Source: Paracidovorax citrulli (GTDB lineage Bacteria > Pseudomonadota > Gammaproteobacteria > Burkholderiales > Burkholderiaceae_C). From it: DNA of 64,000 nucleotides. A program made the position numbers and the translations under genes. Location: positions 1 to 64,000 of the forward strand of contig NZ_FNEY01000021.1 in NCBI RefSeq assembly GCF_900100305.1. The letters run 5' to 3'. This document shows positions 26,568-37,200 of this stretch, one piece after another (the first letter of the stretch is position 1; each line of letters begins with the position of its first letter). The notes below the pieces were generated by a model, which worked only from the letters and a program-made list of their open reading frames with translations, ran no database searches and had not been told where the DNA came from.

Positions 26568-27728
26568 TCATGCAGGCAGGGTGGACGGCAACAGGATGGA
26601 ACGGTCCACCTGGTGGATGTCGGTATGGCCGCAGAAGGCCATGGTGATGTCCAGCTCCTTCTGGATGATCTGCAGCGCCCGGGTCACGCCCGCTTCGCCG
26701 AAGGCGCCCAGCCCGTACAGGAAGCTGCGCCCGATCAGCGTGCCGCGCGCGCCCAGAGCCCAGGCCTTGAGCACGTCCTGCCCTCCGCGGATGCCACCGT
26801 CCATCCACACCTCGATGTCCTTGCCGACGGCCTCCACGATGGCCGGCAGCGCATGGATGGACGAAGGAGCGCCGTCGAGCTGCCGTCCGCCATGATTGCT
26901 GACCACGATGGCGTCCGCGCCTGTTTCCACCGCGAGCCGCGCGTCGTCCGCGTCCATGATGCCCTTGAGGATGAGCTTGCCTCCCCAGCGCTTCTTGATC
27001 CACTCGATGTCGCGCCAGTTGAGGCGAGGGTCGAACTGCTCCGCCGTCCACGATGCCAGCGATGAAAGATCGCCCACGCCCTCGGCATGGCCCACGATGT
27101 TGCCGAAGCTGCGCCGCTTCGTGCCCAGCATGCCGGCGCACCAGCGCGGCTTGGTGGCCAGGTCGAGCAGGTTGGCCAGCGTGGGCCGGGGCGGCGTGGA
27201 CAGCCCGTTCTTGATGTCCTTGTGGCGCTGGCCGAGGATCTGCAGGTCCAGCGTGACCTGCAGCGCCGAGACGCCGGCAGCCTTGGCGCGGTCGATCAGG
27301 CGCTCGACGAAGTCGCGGTCGCGCATCACGTACACCTGGAACCAGAAGCCCGGCCCCGCATGCTGCGCCACATCCTCGATGGAGCAGATGCTCATGGTGG
27401 AGAGCGTGAACGGCACGCCGAAGGCCCGCGCGGCGCGCGCACCGAGGATCTCGCCGTCGGCGTGCTGCATGCCGGTGAGGCCCGTCGGCGCTATCGCCAC
27501 CGGCATGGCCACGTCCTGCCCCACCATCCGCGTGCGCGTGGTGCGGTTTTCCATGTTCACCGCCACGCGCTGGCGCAGCTTGATCTTCTGGAAATCCTCG
27601 GAGTTGGCGCGATAGGTGCTCTCCGTGTAGGAACCGGAATCGGCATAGTCGTAGAACATGCGCGGAACGCGCCGGCGGGCGACGGTGCGCAGGTCTTCGA
27701 TGCAGGTGATGCGGGACAGTGGACTCAC
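26568..27728 (-). CDS. lldD: FMN-dependent alpha-hydroxyacid dehydrogenase, probably L-lactate dehydrogenase
   Basis: A 386-residue TIM-barrel flavoprotein of the (S)-2-hydroxyacid oxidase family, which oxidises L-lactate or a similar hydroxyacid at the inner membrane and passes electrons to quinone. The catalytic His is in VVSNHGGRQLDGAPSS; YADSGSYTESTYRANSEDF at the N-terminus binds FMN; VWMDGGIRGGQDVLKAWALG and IGRSFLYGLGAFGE bind the phosphate. Translation starts at a GTG with AGGAG eight bases upstream. No lactate permease is adjacent, so the exact substrate (lactate, mandelate or glycolate) is inferred from overall similarity. Confidence 0.88.
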   Translation of the reverse strand: MSPLSRITCIEDLRTVARRRVPRMFYDYADSGSYTESTYRANSEDFQKIKLRQRVAVNMENRTTRTRMVGQDVAMPVAIAPTGLTGMQHADGEILGARAARAFGVPFTLSTMSICSIEDVAQHAGPGFWFQVYVMRDRDFVERLIDRAKAAGVSALQVTLDLQILGQRHKDIKNGLSTPPRPTLANLLDLATKPRWCAGMLGTKRRSFGNIVGHAEGVGDLSSLASWTAEQFDPRLNWRDIEWIKKRWGGKLILKGIMDADDARLAVETGADAIVVSNHGGRQLDGAPSSIHALPAIVEAVGKDIEVWMDGGIRGGQDVLKAWALGARGTLIGRSFLYGLGAFGEAGVTRALQIIQKELDITMAFCGHTDIHQVDRSILLPSTLPA

Positions 27729-27899
27729 GATGGGCGCTCCTGGTTATTGTTCTGCCATGCGGCCGGCTCCTGCCTGGGGAGCGTGCGCGGGCAGGGGCAT
27801 CGTAGCGGCGGCGACTGCAGGAAGGGCTGAAGTTTTTTCCCTGCACGTGATGCTTTTGCACGCATCGCGCGGGGCCGACCGGAACTGCCGAGCCAGTTG

Positions 27900-28761
27900 C
27901 TAGCGCCGCGCCAGCGCCACACCCGCGATGGCCACGGCGAATCCCACCACCTGCAGGGCCGTGAGCGTCTCGCCGAAGATGGCCCACGCCTGCAGGGCCG
28001 AGAGCGGTGGCACCGCGAGCACCAGCGCCGCCGTGCGCGTGGCTTCGCCGTGGCGCATCAGCCAGATCAGCAGCGTGGCACCGCCGATCGAAAGCACCAG
28101 CACCGAATAGGCGAGATAGCCCCAGAGCAGCGGCGAACCGTCCCAGCGTGCCTCGCCCAGGCACAGCGCCATCAGCACCAGCACCGCGATGGAACCCAGG
28201 TTCTGCACCGCGCTGGCACTGCGCAGATCGCCGGCAGCCAGGGGCGACTTCTGCACCATGGAACCCACGGTGAGCGCGAGGATGCTGCCAGCCGCGGCCA
28301 GCAGCACAGGCAGCGAGAGCGCCGCCACCTCGGCGCTGGCCGACAGCCGCGGCCACAGCACCATGGCCACCCCGCCGAACCCCAGCGCCAGCCCCGCCCA
28401 GGTGGACGGCCCGAGCCGGCGGCGCAGCACGGCCACCGCGATGAGGGCCGTGAACAGCGGCTGCAGCGCCCCGATGAGCGCCATCACCCCGGCCGGCAAC
28501 CCGCGCGACATGGCCCACCAGCTGGGCCCCACGTAGAGACCGTTCATGAGCGCCCCCGCGGCGAGATGCAGGGCGATGCGGCGCGGCCCGCGCGGCCATT
28601 CGACGCGCGCCCACCAGGCCGCGGCGCCGAACAGCACCGCCACGCCCACGAAACGCGCGGCCAGGAACCAGAACGGATCGGCATGCGCGGACACGCCCCC
28701 GCCCCACCAGGAAGCCCGTGGACCAGATCACGACGAAAAGCAGCGGAGCGATGGCATGCAT
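27900..28761 (-). pseudogene. EamA (DMT) family transporter with a single-base frameshift
   Basis: The natural protein would have about 287 residues and ten membrane segments. The first 22 codons, from an ATG at 28761 with AAGGA six bases upstream, read MHAIAPLLFVVIWSTGFLVG, the usual first helix of the family. The rest, from VSAHADPFWFLAARFVGVAV to the stop, lies one frame over. A run of five C at 28696-28700 (plus strand) is the break: with four C the frame would read straight through as GRGVSAHADP. Without this repair the second half could start only at the GTG at 28694, lacking the first helix. It may be a true mutation or a sequencing error. EamA proteins export metabolites such as amino acids. 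Confidence 0.85.
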
Positions 28762-28856
28762 GCCGGTTCCTTCCTCAAGGGGAGCAGTATCCCTGGAACC
28801 GGGGCCGCCCGGGCGCGGCAGCTCGCCACGCGCGGGCCACCGCCGCAAGAGTCGCT

Positions 28857-31211
28857 TCAGGGGCGGGGCCCTTTCACCACGCCCGCTCCCCGCACCTCGA
28901 TGCGGATCTCGTCCACCACCTGCCCTCCCGCATCCACCAGCTCCACCCGGTGGCGTCCGGGCCAGGGCAGCCAGGCCCATTCCGCCCCCCGGCCCTGCAC
29001 CCGGCCGTCGATGCGCCAACGCAGCGTCCCCGGCACGCCGCCGCCCGCGGCGGCGAACTGCAGGCGCTGATGGGCGGGAGGGATGTCGGGGTCCAGCGCC
29101 ACGATGGTGCCCGTGGCGGGCGACACGATGCGCGGCTGCGGGGCCTGCAGGCCGTCCGGCGCACCGCCCTCGCCGGCTGCCGGCTCCGGCGCCGCGCGCC
29201 CCCGCCGGACGGTGCCGGGGCCCGCATCCACGGCGAAGAGCGACTGCTGCGTGCCGGCGAGGAACCATTCCTGGCGCGCGCTTTCCAGCAGGCGCGTGCC
29301 GCCCGGCTCGGGGCCGAAGCGCACGGCGGCGCGGACCAGCCCGGGCGGTGGCTCGGGCGGGCGGCTGCGCACGCCCCGGCCGTGCAGCCAGCCCATGATC
29401 TCGGCCCACACGGGCGCCGCGCCGCTGGTGCCGCTCACGTCGTGCATGGGCGCCCCGCCCGCATTGCCCACCCACACGCCCACGGTGTAGCGCTGCGACC
29501 AGCCCAGCGCCCAGTTGTCGCGCATGTCCTTGCTGGTGCCGGTCTTCACCGCGCTCCAGAACCGCGTGGCCAGCACGCTGTCGGTGCCGAACGTGCGCGC
29601 GCGTGCATTGCCGTCCGAAAGGATGTCGCCCACGATGAAGGCCGCGCGCGGATCGACCGCGGGGGGTGCCTCCGTCGCCGCGGCCGGGGCCGGCCTGGTG
29701 CCCGTGCGCCGCGTGCCCGCAGCGGCGGGACGTAACACGGCGGGACCGGGCCGGCCGCCGTTGGCGAGCGCGCGGTAGGCATTGGCCAGGTGGAGCAGAG
29801 GCACCTCGGCGCTGCCCAGCGCGAGGCTGTAGCCGTAGTAGTCGCCCGTCTCCCGCAGCGGCAGGCCCAGGGCCTGCAACTGGCGGAAGAAGGCGTCGGG
29901 AGTGACCATGGCGAGGGTGCGCACCGCCGGCACGTTGAGCGAGGCGGCCAGGGCGGTGCGCGCGGACACCCAGCCCTTGAACTGCCGGTCGTAGTTCTGC
30001 GGGATGTAGAGCCCCGAGGCGGTGGGTATGTACGCGGGCGAATCCTCGATCAGCGACGCGGCGGTGATGCGGCGCTGCGCGATCGCCTGGGCGTAGAGGA
30101 AGGGCTTGAGCGTGGAGCCCGGCTGGCGCGCGGCCAGCACCCCGTCCACCTCTCCCGCCTGGCTCAACAGGCCGGACGACCCCACCCACGCCAGCACTTC
30201 GCCGGTGGCGTTGTCGAGCACGACCACGGCGCCGTCCTCCACGTTGCGGCCGTGCAGCTCGCGCAGGTGCTGGTGCAGCGACTGAACGGCCATGCGCTGC
30301 AGCGGCGCGCTGAGGCTGGACACGACGGACGCCGGAGGCGGCCCTTCCATGCGCGCCAGCAGCTGGCGCGCGAAATGCGGAGCCACGCCCTCGCTGGCCG
30401 CGTAATCCCGGCGCTGCAGCGCGGCGGTGGTGAACAGGTCCAGCGCATCGCAGTCCATGGACGATGGCGCGGGACGGCCGCCGCCACCGCCGGCCTGCCC
30501 GGCCATGGAACGCAGCACGCCGCAGGCGCGCTGGGCCACGAGCGCGGGCCGGGCGTTCGGCGCCCGCACCAGCGCCGCGGCGACCGCGGCCTCGCGGTCG
30601 TCCAGCCCATGCGGCGCCTTGCCGAACAGCGTGCGGGACAGTGCGTCGATGCCCACCAGTTCGCCCCGGAAGGGCACGAGGTTGAGGTAGGCCTCCAGGA
30701 TCTGGTCCTTGCGCCAGCGCCTCTCCAGCACCTGCGCGGCCACGGTCTGCCCGAGCTTCTGGGCCACCGACCGGCCGCCGGGCCCCTGACGCCAGTCGCC
30801 GTCCAGCAGGCCGGCGAGTTGCATGGTCAGGGTGGAAGCGCCTCGCGTGCGCTGGTTCCACAGATTGCCCCAGGCGGCGGCCGAGACGGCGCGCCAGTCC
30901 ACGCCGCTGTGCTCGTAGAAGCGCCGGTCCTCGCTGAGCACCAGCGCCTCCCGCAGCGCGGGCGATATGTCGTCCAGCCCCGTCCACTGGCCGCGCCGCA
31001 CGGTGGCATCGGTCCGCAGCCGCTGCACCACCTCGCCTTCGCGCGAGAGCACCAGGGTTTCGGACGAGCGGTAGTCCGCGCGCACCTCGGCATAGGCCGG
31101 CAGGGCGCGGGCCGGCAGCGGCGCCCAGAGCGCGAGGCACAGCGGCAGGACAGCCAGTGCTTCAATGCCGGAACGGCGCGCCCGGTGGCGCAGGAAAGCG
31201 AGGAAAGGCAT
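28857..31211 (-). CDS. pbpC: penicillin-binding protein 1C
   Basis: A 784-residue bifunctional murein synthase in the inner membrane with its active parts in the periplasm. An N-terminal anchor spans about residues 17-36. The transglycosylase domain carries the catalytic Glu94 in LSEDRRFYEHSG and RGASTLTMQLAGLL. The transpeptidase domain has the acylation motif STLK (Ser366-Lys369), and KTGTSKDMRDNWA as the third motif. The last 90 residues form the BiPBP_C beta domain typical of PBP1c. E. coli pbpC lies beside the alpha-2-macroglobulin gene yfhM; here an A2M gene is 3 kb away, with a chemoreceptor and two small genes in between. Confidence 0.93.
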   Translation of the reverse strand: MPFLAFLRHRARRSGIEALAVLPLCLALWAPLPARALPAYAEVRADYRSSETLVLSREGEVVQRLRTDATVRRGQWTGLDDISPALREALVLSEDRRFYEHSGVDWRAVSAAAWGNLWNQRTRGASTLTMQLAGLLDGDWRQGPGGRSVAQKLGQTVAAQVLERRWRKDQILEAYLNLVPFRGELVGIDALSRTLFGKAPHGLDDREAAVAAALVRAPNARPALVAQRACGVLRSMAGQAGGGGGRPAPSSMDCDALDLFTTAALQRRDYAASEGVAPHFARQLLARMEGPPPASVVSSLSAPLQRMAVQSLHQHLRELHGRNVEDGAVVVLDNATGEVLAWVGSSGLLSQAGEVDGVLAARQPGSTLKPFLYAQAIAQRRITAASLIEDSPAYIPTASGLYIPQNYDRQFKGWVSARTALAASLNVPAVRTLAMVTPDAFFRQLQALGLPLRETGDYYGYSLALGSAEVPLLHLANAYRALANGGRPGPAVLRPAAAGTRRTGTRPAPAAATEAPPAVDPRAAFIVGDILSDGNARARTFGTDSVLATRFWSAVKTGTSKDMRDNWALGWSQRYTVGVWVGNAGGAPMHDVSGTSGAAPVWAEIMGWLHGRGVRSRPPEPPPGLVRAAVRFGPEPGGTRLLESARQEWFLAGTQQSLFAVDAGPGTVRRGRAAPEPAAGEGGAPDGLQAPQPRIVSPATGTIVALDPDIPPAHQRLQFAAAGGGVPGTLRWRIDGRVQGRGAEWAWLPWPGRHRVELVDAGGQVVDEIRIEVRGAGVVKGPRP

Positions 31212-31304
31212 GGGAAAGCCGCCGGGGAAGCACGACGGCGGCGCGAAAAGGGCTGGAAGGCCCCGATTCTGGCGCAGCGGCGGCCAGCCGCCGCTGGGGT
31301 GCGC

Positions 31305-33101
31305 TCAGAAAGACTCCCAATCGCCCTGCCCGCCCTGTGCCGCCATGGCGGGAACCGCCATGAAGCCGGCGCCCGCGGCAGCAGGCCGCAGGGACGGGGT
31401 GCGTGCAGGAGACGGCATCTTCGCCGGAGACTTCCTGCGGGCAGGCATGGATGGCCGCGGCGCCGCCACCGCGGGAGCCGGCGATGGGGCAGGCGCAACC
31501 GTCACCGCGGTGGGAGCCGTCACCTCGACGGGCTCGGCCCGCGGGGTGTCCGACGCCAGCCGGAACACGCTGACGGCCTGCACCAGGTCCTGCGCCTGGG
31601 AACGGAGGCTGGAGGCCGCCGCCGCCATCGCCTCCACCAGGGCGGCGTTCTGCTGCGTGGTCTGGTCCATCTGGGTGACGGCTTCGCCGACCTGCGCCAC
31701 CCCGGCGCTCTGCTCGCTGCTCGCCGCGCTGATCTCGCCCATGATGTCGGTCACGCGGCGGATGCTGCCCACCACCTCCGTCATGGTGCTGCCGGCCCGG
31801 TCGGCCAGTTGCGCGCCGTCTTCCACCCGCTCGACGCTGGCCGTGATGAGTTCCTTGATTTCCTTCGCCGCGCCGGCGCTGCGCTGCGCGAGGCTGCGCA
31901 CCTCGCCGGCCACCACGGCGAAGCCCCGGCCCTGCTCGCCGGCACGCGCGGCCTCCACGGCGGCATTCAGGGCCAGGATGTTGGTCTGGAAGGCGATGCC
32001 GTCGATGACATTGATGATGTCGGAGATGCGCCGCGAGCTTTCCGAAATGCCCTTCATGGTGTCCACCACCTGCGACACCACCGCCCCGCCCTGCTCCGCC
32101 ACGCCGCTCGCGGCCTGGGCCAGCTGGTTGGCCTGGCGCGCGTTGTCCGCGTTCTGCGCCACCGTGGACCCCAGTTCCTCCATGGAGGCGGCGGTTTCCT
32201 CCAGCGCGCTGGCCTGGCTTTCCGTGCGGGACGACAGGTCGGAATTGCCCTGCGCGATCTGCATGCTGGCCGAGGCGACCGATTCGCTGCCCTGGCGCAC
32301 CCGGGACACGACGGTGGCGAGCGCCGTATTCATGTCGCGCAGGCTCTCCAGCAGCAGGCCCACTTCGTCCCGCGCATGGACCTCGATGCGCTGGGTCAGG
32401 TCTCCCGCAGCGACGGCCCGGGCCACCTCCACCGCCCGGGCGATGGGACGGGTGATGGAACGGGTCACCCACAGGCTGAGCAGCAGGGCCACCACCACGG
32501 CCAGCGCGGTCCCGCCGACCTCCGCCGCCAGGGCCGTGGCACGGGCGTCTTCCGCATCGGCCAGACGCACGTCGAGCAGGTCGCGTTCGGCCTTGGAGAA
32601 CTCGGTCTGCATGGTCCGGAAGTCGTCCATCGCGGCCTTGCCGCGTGCCTTGCCGAACTCGCTGACGAAGGCCTCCATCGTGACCTTGCCGGCGTCCACG
32701 TCGCGGCGCATGTCCTGCAGCGACTGCATCACCTCGGCGAAGTCCGCCTGGCGGGCGCGCAGCACGTCGAGCCGCTTTTGCTGCTCCGGGTTGTCCGCGG
32801 TCAGGGAGCGCAGCGATTGCCAGGCGGACTCGAAAGCTTCGCGTCCCTGGTTCCAGGGATCGAGAAAGGCCGCATCGCCGGACAGCAGGTAGCCGCGGGC
32901 GCCGGTTTCCATGTTGACCACGCCCAGCAGCATCCGCCGGGCCTCTTCCAGCACCCTGTAGGTGTGGATATTCATGCCGGAGGCCGCCTTGATGTGGTTC
33001 TGGCTCTGTATGGCCACGCCGATCACCACCAGGAAGATCGCGATGACGCCGCCGAATGCCAGGGCGAGCCGTCGGCCCAGGGGCCAATGGGAAATGTTCA
33101 T
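31305..33101 (-). CDS. methyl-accepting chemotaxis protein with CHASE3 sensor and C-terminal pentapeptide
   Basis: A 598-residue chemoreceptor. After the first membrane segment (about 12-32) comes a helical CHASE3-type sensor recognised by [20 protein letters not shown], then a second membrane segment (about 190-210), HAMP, and the cytoplasmic hairpin with [20 protein letters not shown]. After the hairpin there is a 90-residue Pro/Ala-rich flexible linker, and the protein ends GGQGDWESF. The final WESF fits the xWxxF pentapeptide that tethers CheR and CheB, so this is probably a high-abundance type receptor that assists adaptation of others, including the one at 24379. Start chosen at 33101; the frame beyond it has no anchor. 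Confidence 0.9.
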   Translation of the reverse strand: MNISHWPLGRRLALAFGGVIAIFLVVIGVAIQSQNHIKAASGMNIHTYRVLEEARRMLLGVVNMETGARGYLLSGDAAFLDPWNQGREAFESAWQSLRSLTADNPEQQKRLDVLRARQADFAEVMQSLQDMRRDVDAGKVTMEAFVSEFGKARGKAAMDDFRTMQTEFSKAERDLLDVRLADAEDARATALAAEVGGTALAVVVALLLSLWVTRSITRPIARAVEVARAVAAGDLTQRIEVHARDEVGLLLESLRDMNTALATVVSRVRQGSESVASASMQIAQGNSDLSSRTESQASALEETAASMEELGSTVAQNADNARQANQLAQAASGVAEQGGAVVSQVVDTMKGISESSRRISDIINVIDGIAFQTNILALNAAVEAARAGEQGRGFAVVAGEVRSLAQRSAGAAKEIKELITASVERVEDGAQLADRAGSTMTEVVGSIRRVTDIMGEISAASSEQSAGVAQVGEAVTQMDQTTQQNAALVEAMAAAASSLRSQAQDLVQAVSVFRLASDTPRAEPVEVTAPTAVTVAPAPSPAPAVAAPRPSMPARRKSPAKMPSPARTPSLRPAAAGAGFMAVPAMAAQGGQGDWESF

Positions 33102-33299
33102 GGAAGTACCGCTTTCATGCAGGAACGCCACACCATGGGGAAGGGGCCGACCCCGGCCCCGCCGCGCGACATCCGCGGCGACTGTTCCGTCATGGGAGCA
33201 CGATTGCGATACTAAATTTACAAATTAACGCGGTTGTAGGCATCCTGCTTACACCACTGTCGAGTTCGATACTACAGCGGATGTACGCCGATGGCCTGC

Positions 33300-33794
33300 T
33301 CAGTTCCTGGTGGCCGCGTCCCAGTGTTCGGCAATCTGCCCGTCCTGAATGCGGAACATGTCGAACCAGGTGGTGGTGTAGGTCTGGCCCGGGTTCCGCG
33401 GATCGGGCAGCCGGCGGGCGAAGACCATGGTGACCATGTCGCCCTCCGCGAGGATGCGTACCAGCGGGGCCTTGACCCGCGGCTGGATGGGCGAGCGCGG
33501 CGTGACCTGCGCCAGGAACTGCTTGAAGGGCTCGCGACCGGTGGCCACCAGCGGGTTGTGCTGGATGTAGTCCTCCTTCATGTAGCGATCGGCAAGCTCC
33601 ACCTGGCCGGACTCGAACACTTCCCTCCAGAAGTCGTACACCAGCCGCTTGTTGTGCGCGAGGATGGGGTTGTGGGACCACAGCAGTTTGTCGTGGTTCG
33701 GTTCTTCCGCCACGGGCACCTGGGCGTGGGCGGAAAGGCACGCGGCGGCCGCGAAGGCCAGCACGGCGCGGGAGAGCAGCAGTTTCACGGTCAT
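33300..33794 (-). CDS. exported SnoaL/NTF2-like protein
   Basis: A 164-residue protein with a signal peptide (LLLSRAVLAFAAAACLSAHAQ). The mature part has the cone-shaped NTF2 fold seen in SnoaL-like proteins: NKRLVYDFWREVFESGQVEL, YIQHNPLVATGREPF, and WFDMFRIQDGQIAEHWDA, where the His/Asp residues line the pocket. Family members are polyketide cyclases, small hydrolases or dehydratases, or simple ligand binders; the substrate is unknown. A ribosome site AGGAG precedes the ATG. Function not assigned. Confidence 0.83.
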   Translation of the reverse strand: MTVKLLLSRAVLAFAAAACLSAHAQVPVAEEPNHDKLLWSHNPILAHNKRLVYDFWREVFESGQVELADRYMKEDYIQHNPLVATGREPFKQFLAQVTPRSPIQPRVKAPLVRILAEGDMVTMVFARRLPDPRNPGQTYTTTWFDMFRIQDGQIAEHWDAATRN

Positions 33795-33954
33795 CTCATC
33801 TCCTGTCGGGTCGGGACGGCCGGGTTATACGGAACATTCCTCGTGACGGAAGAATGCGGCTGCAACCCATGTCAGCAGGTGTGTCGGGTTGACGCAGCGC
33901 AAGGCGTATTCCGGCCAGGGGAGCAGACTGTCCCGGCAAGCTCGCCTGTCCACC

Positions 33955-34191
33955 ATGGCCCGGAAATTCCCCGAACACCCCGCCCGCCCGGAGCGCATCT
34001 GCTGGGGCTGCGACCGTTACTGCCCGGCCGAGGCACTGGCGTGCGGCAATGGCTCCGAGCGCACGCCGCATCCCGTGGAGCTGTTCGGTGACGACTGGCT
34101 CGCCTGGTCGCCCGCGGGGGTTCCGCAGGCTGGCGATGCCACGCCGGGCCCGGGCCAGACACCAGGGCGATCGCCCGAAACCCACGAATAG
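33955..34191 (+). CDS. DUF3079 family small protein
   Basis: A 78-residue soluble protein. The first 50 residues match my memory of DUF3079: MARKFPEHPARPERICWGCD, then CPAEALACGNGSERTPHPVE and a LFGDDW ending. Four cysteines arranged as CxxC, C and C suggest a small metal site, perhaps zinc. Start chosen at 33955 because the domain begins there; the open frame to the left is unrelated. The last 25 residues are Pro/Gly-rich and poorly conserved. No function is known. It is flanked by leftward genes and is probably transcribed alone. Confidence 0.78.
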   Translation: MARKFPEHPARPERICWGCDRYCPAEALACGNGSERTPHPVELFGDDWLAWSPAGVPQAGDATPGPGQTPGRSPETHE

Positions 34192-34238
34192 CGGGGCCGG
34201 CGCGCTGGAACCAGCGCAGCCAGCCCGCCCGCCCCCCG

Positions 34239-37200
34239 TCAGCGCGCGGCTTCCACCTTCATGCGGGGGTTGGGCGTCTCTCCGAACATCTCGGGCGCAT
34301 ACATCGCTTCCACCCGCGTCGGCGGGAGCGCGAATTCGCCGACGTTGTTCAGCCGCACGGTGTACTCGGCCGTGAGCGTTCCCTTCGACACGTACTCGTA
34401 GTAGCCGCGCCAGGCTTCGAAGCTGCGCTCTTCGTAGGCCATCCATCCGCTGCCGCCGCTGCCGCGCTTCTCGCCCTGCGTCGCGATCTCGGAGTCGCGC
34501 CCCAGGCCGTTGCCCAGGATGGTGGCGCCGCCGGGCACCGGGTCGGTGAGCACCACCCAGGTCATGTCGGCGGTGGAGGTCACCTCGAGCTTCACGCGCA
34601 GCACGTCGCCGCGGGTGTACCGGCCGGCCACTGCCTGCTCCACAGGCGTGACGGTCTTCCTGACGGTGTAGCCGGCGGAGAACGGTGCCTTGAGCTGCAC
34701 GGCGGCCACCGACTGCAGCGTGAGCCAGGGCTTGCCGGTGCCCTGCTGCGTGACGGTGAGCGTCTCCTTGCCGCCCGTGGCGCTCCAGGGCAGGAACATG
34801 CCGTTGTTGGTGAGGTTCCCGGGCGCGGCGGGGGCGCCGAACCAGGTCGTCTGGTGCGGGGCGCCCGCGGCATCGGCGGTGGAGACGCGGCCCACCTTGC
34901 TCCAGTCCACGCTGGCGGTGTTGCCGCCCATCGCCGCGCGGGTGAAGCCGGTGACCGGCGTGGCCTCGAACTTCGCGCTGAATTTCTCCAGCGCCAGGCC
35001 GCCCCAGAGGTTGGCCGTGGTGGTGTGCCACGCCCCGCCCTGCTGGCGCGCGATGAAGCCGTTCGCCAGCCGGCCCATGTCGTCCTTCCACGCCGGATCG
35101 TCCATCACCGCCAGCATCAGGCGCGCGGTGTTGACGTCGCCGTTCTGCATCAGCCACCACCAGTAGTCATCCTGCTCGGTGCTGAACACCAGCTTCGTGC
35201 CCTGGTAGGACAAGCGTGACTTGAGGATCTGCGTGGCCTCGGCCAGGCGCTGCTCGCGCTGCGGCGCATCGGGCACGCGGCGCAGCACGTTCAGCCAGTC
35301 GATCACGCTGTGCGTGGGCCACTGGTTGGGCGCGACGGTGATGGACGAGAGCATGCGGCCCGTGGCCTTGCCGTAGCGCGAGAGCGCTTCGATCGCCGCG
35401 AGCTTGCGCATGTCCAGGTCCTTGCGCGGGCTCCAGAAGTCGCGCTGGATGCGGCCTTCGACGAAAGCGATCAGGCCGCGCTCCATCGGTGCGCGCACCT
35501 CGGGCGACAGCGCGAAGGCCGGGTCGAGGGACGAGGCCTCGTGCGTGGCCGCGAGCAGGTAGGCGGTGAGCGTGTCGCTGCCGCGGTTGCCGCTGCCCGC
35601 CTGCGGCGGGAAGTAGCTGGCGAGGCCGTCGCCGTCCAGGTAGGTGGGCAGTTGCCCCACGACGGCCTGCCAGAGCTTGCCGTCGCGCAGGCCCACGGCC
35701 TTGCTGGTCTTCTGCTCCAGGCAGAGGAACGGGTAGTTGGCGAACCAGTCGCGCACGCCCGGCAGGCCCTCGGCGAGCTTGGGCTGCACGGACATCTTCA
35801 GCCCGCCGCGGCCGGGGATGGCGTCGGCGGGCGGCTTCACGTCGATGCCGAAGCTGCTGTCCACCTGCACGAGGGTGGCCTGCTGCACCGTCAGCGGCAC
35901 GGCCGGCACGAGCCGCTGCGTGGCCTTGAGCGCGTCGCGCGCGCCTCCGGCGCCGGGCGTGGTGTCGCGTGCCTCGATTTCCCAGAGGATGGCCTCGGCC
36001 CGCGTGCGCGCGAGCTGCGCAGGCGCGGTCACGTTCCAGGCCACCTCGCGGGATTCGCCGGCCGGGATGTCCACGGTCTGCTTGTCCAGGGTGAGGAGCG
36101 TGGCGCGCGGGGCGACCTCGACCTTCATGGCCGCCTTGGTGGTGTTGCGCAGCGTGAACTGGGCGCGGAACTGGTCGTCCTCGCGCACCAGTGGCGGCAG
36201 GCCGCTGATGATCTGCAGGTCCTGCGTGGCCCGGATGCTGGTGGAGCCGGTGCCGAACCGGCCCGTGCCCGCATCCGCCACCGCGACGATCCTGAAGGTG
36301 GTGAGGGCGTCGTTCAGAGGCACGGTGACCTGCGCGCGGCCATTGGCGTCCAGGCGCACCGCGGGCTGCCAGAGCAGCAGGGTGTCGAGCAGCTCGCGCG
36401 TCTGCGCGCGTCCGCCGCCGCCACCCGCCGGCACGGCCTTCCTGCCGTAGTGGCGCCGGCCGATGATCTCCATCTGGGCGGTGGAGGTTTCCACGCCCCA
36501 CGCGCGCCGCTGCAGCATGGCGTCCAGCAGGTTCCAGCTGGTGTTGGGCATCAGCTCCAGCAAGGCCTGGTCCACCGCGGCCACGGCCACCTCGGCGTTC
36601 GCCGCGGGCTTGCCGTCGGGCAGCGTGGCGGCGATGGTGACCTGCGCCTTGCCGCGCACCGGGTAGCTCTCCTTGTCGGCCGTCACCTTCACCTCGATGC
36701 GGTGCGCTTTCGCACCCACCTTGAGCTCGGCCAGCCCCAGCCGGTAGGCGGGCTTGGACAGATCCACCATGGCCGTGGGCGCGACGTACTCTTTGCCCTC
36801 GTACCAGAAAGCCGTCCACCACTCGCGCGGTGCCTTGAAGCCCCAGGTGAAGAAGCTGTACCAGGGCACCTCGCGCAGCCGTCCGCGCAGCGCGAGCACG
36901 CTCACATAGACGTTCGGGCCCCAGCCTTCCTCGATCTTGAGCTGCACCGTCGGGTCCTGGCCATTGAGCTGCACCACGCGCATGTCGATGATGCCCTCGC
37001 GCTCCACGCTCACCAGCGCCGTGGCCTGGCGGAACGGCATGCGCACCTGCAGCCGGGCGGTTTCTCCGGGCTGGTAGCTCTTCTTCTCGGGCAGCAGGTC
37101 GATGCGGTCGTGGTCTTCGCCGCCGAACCACAGCTCGCCCTGCCGCGTCACCCAGACCGACGCGGCCGCTTCGGACTGGTTGCCGTCCTTGTCGCGCGCG

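Noticed and set aside
26545-31140. A 1531-codon minus-strand frame running through several genes
   Set aside because: It is out of frame with lldD and pbpC. Only a short part near 28700-28761 is meaningful, as the first helix of the frameshifted EamA gene.
29790-33215. A 1141-codon plus-strand frame opposite pbpC and a chemoreceptor gene
   Set aside because: Same His/Gly/Arg-rich shadow composition; both minus-strand genes are clearly real.
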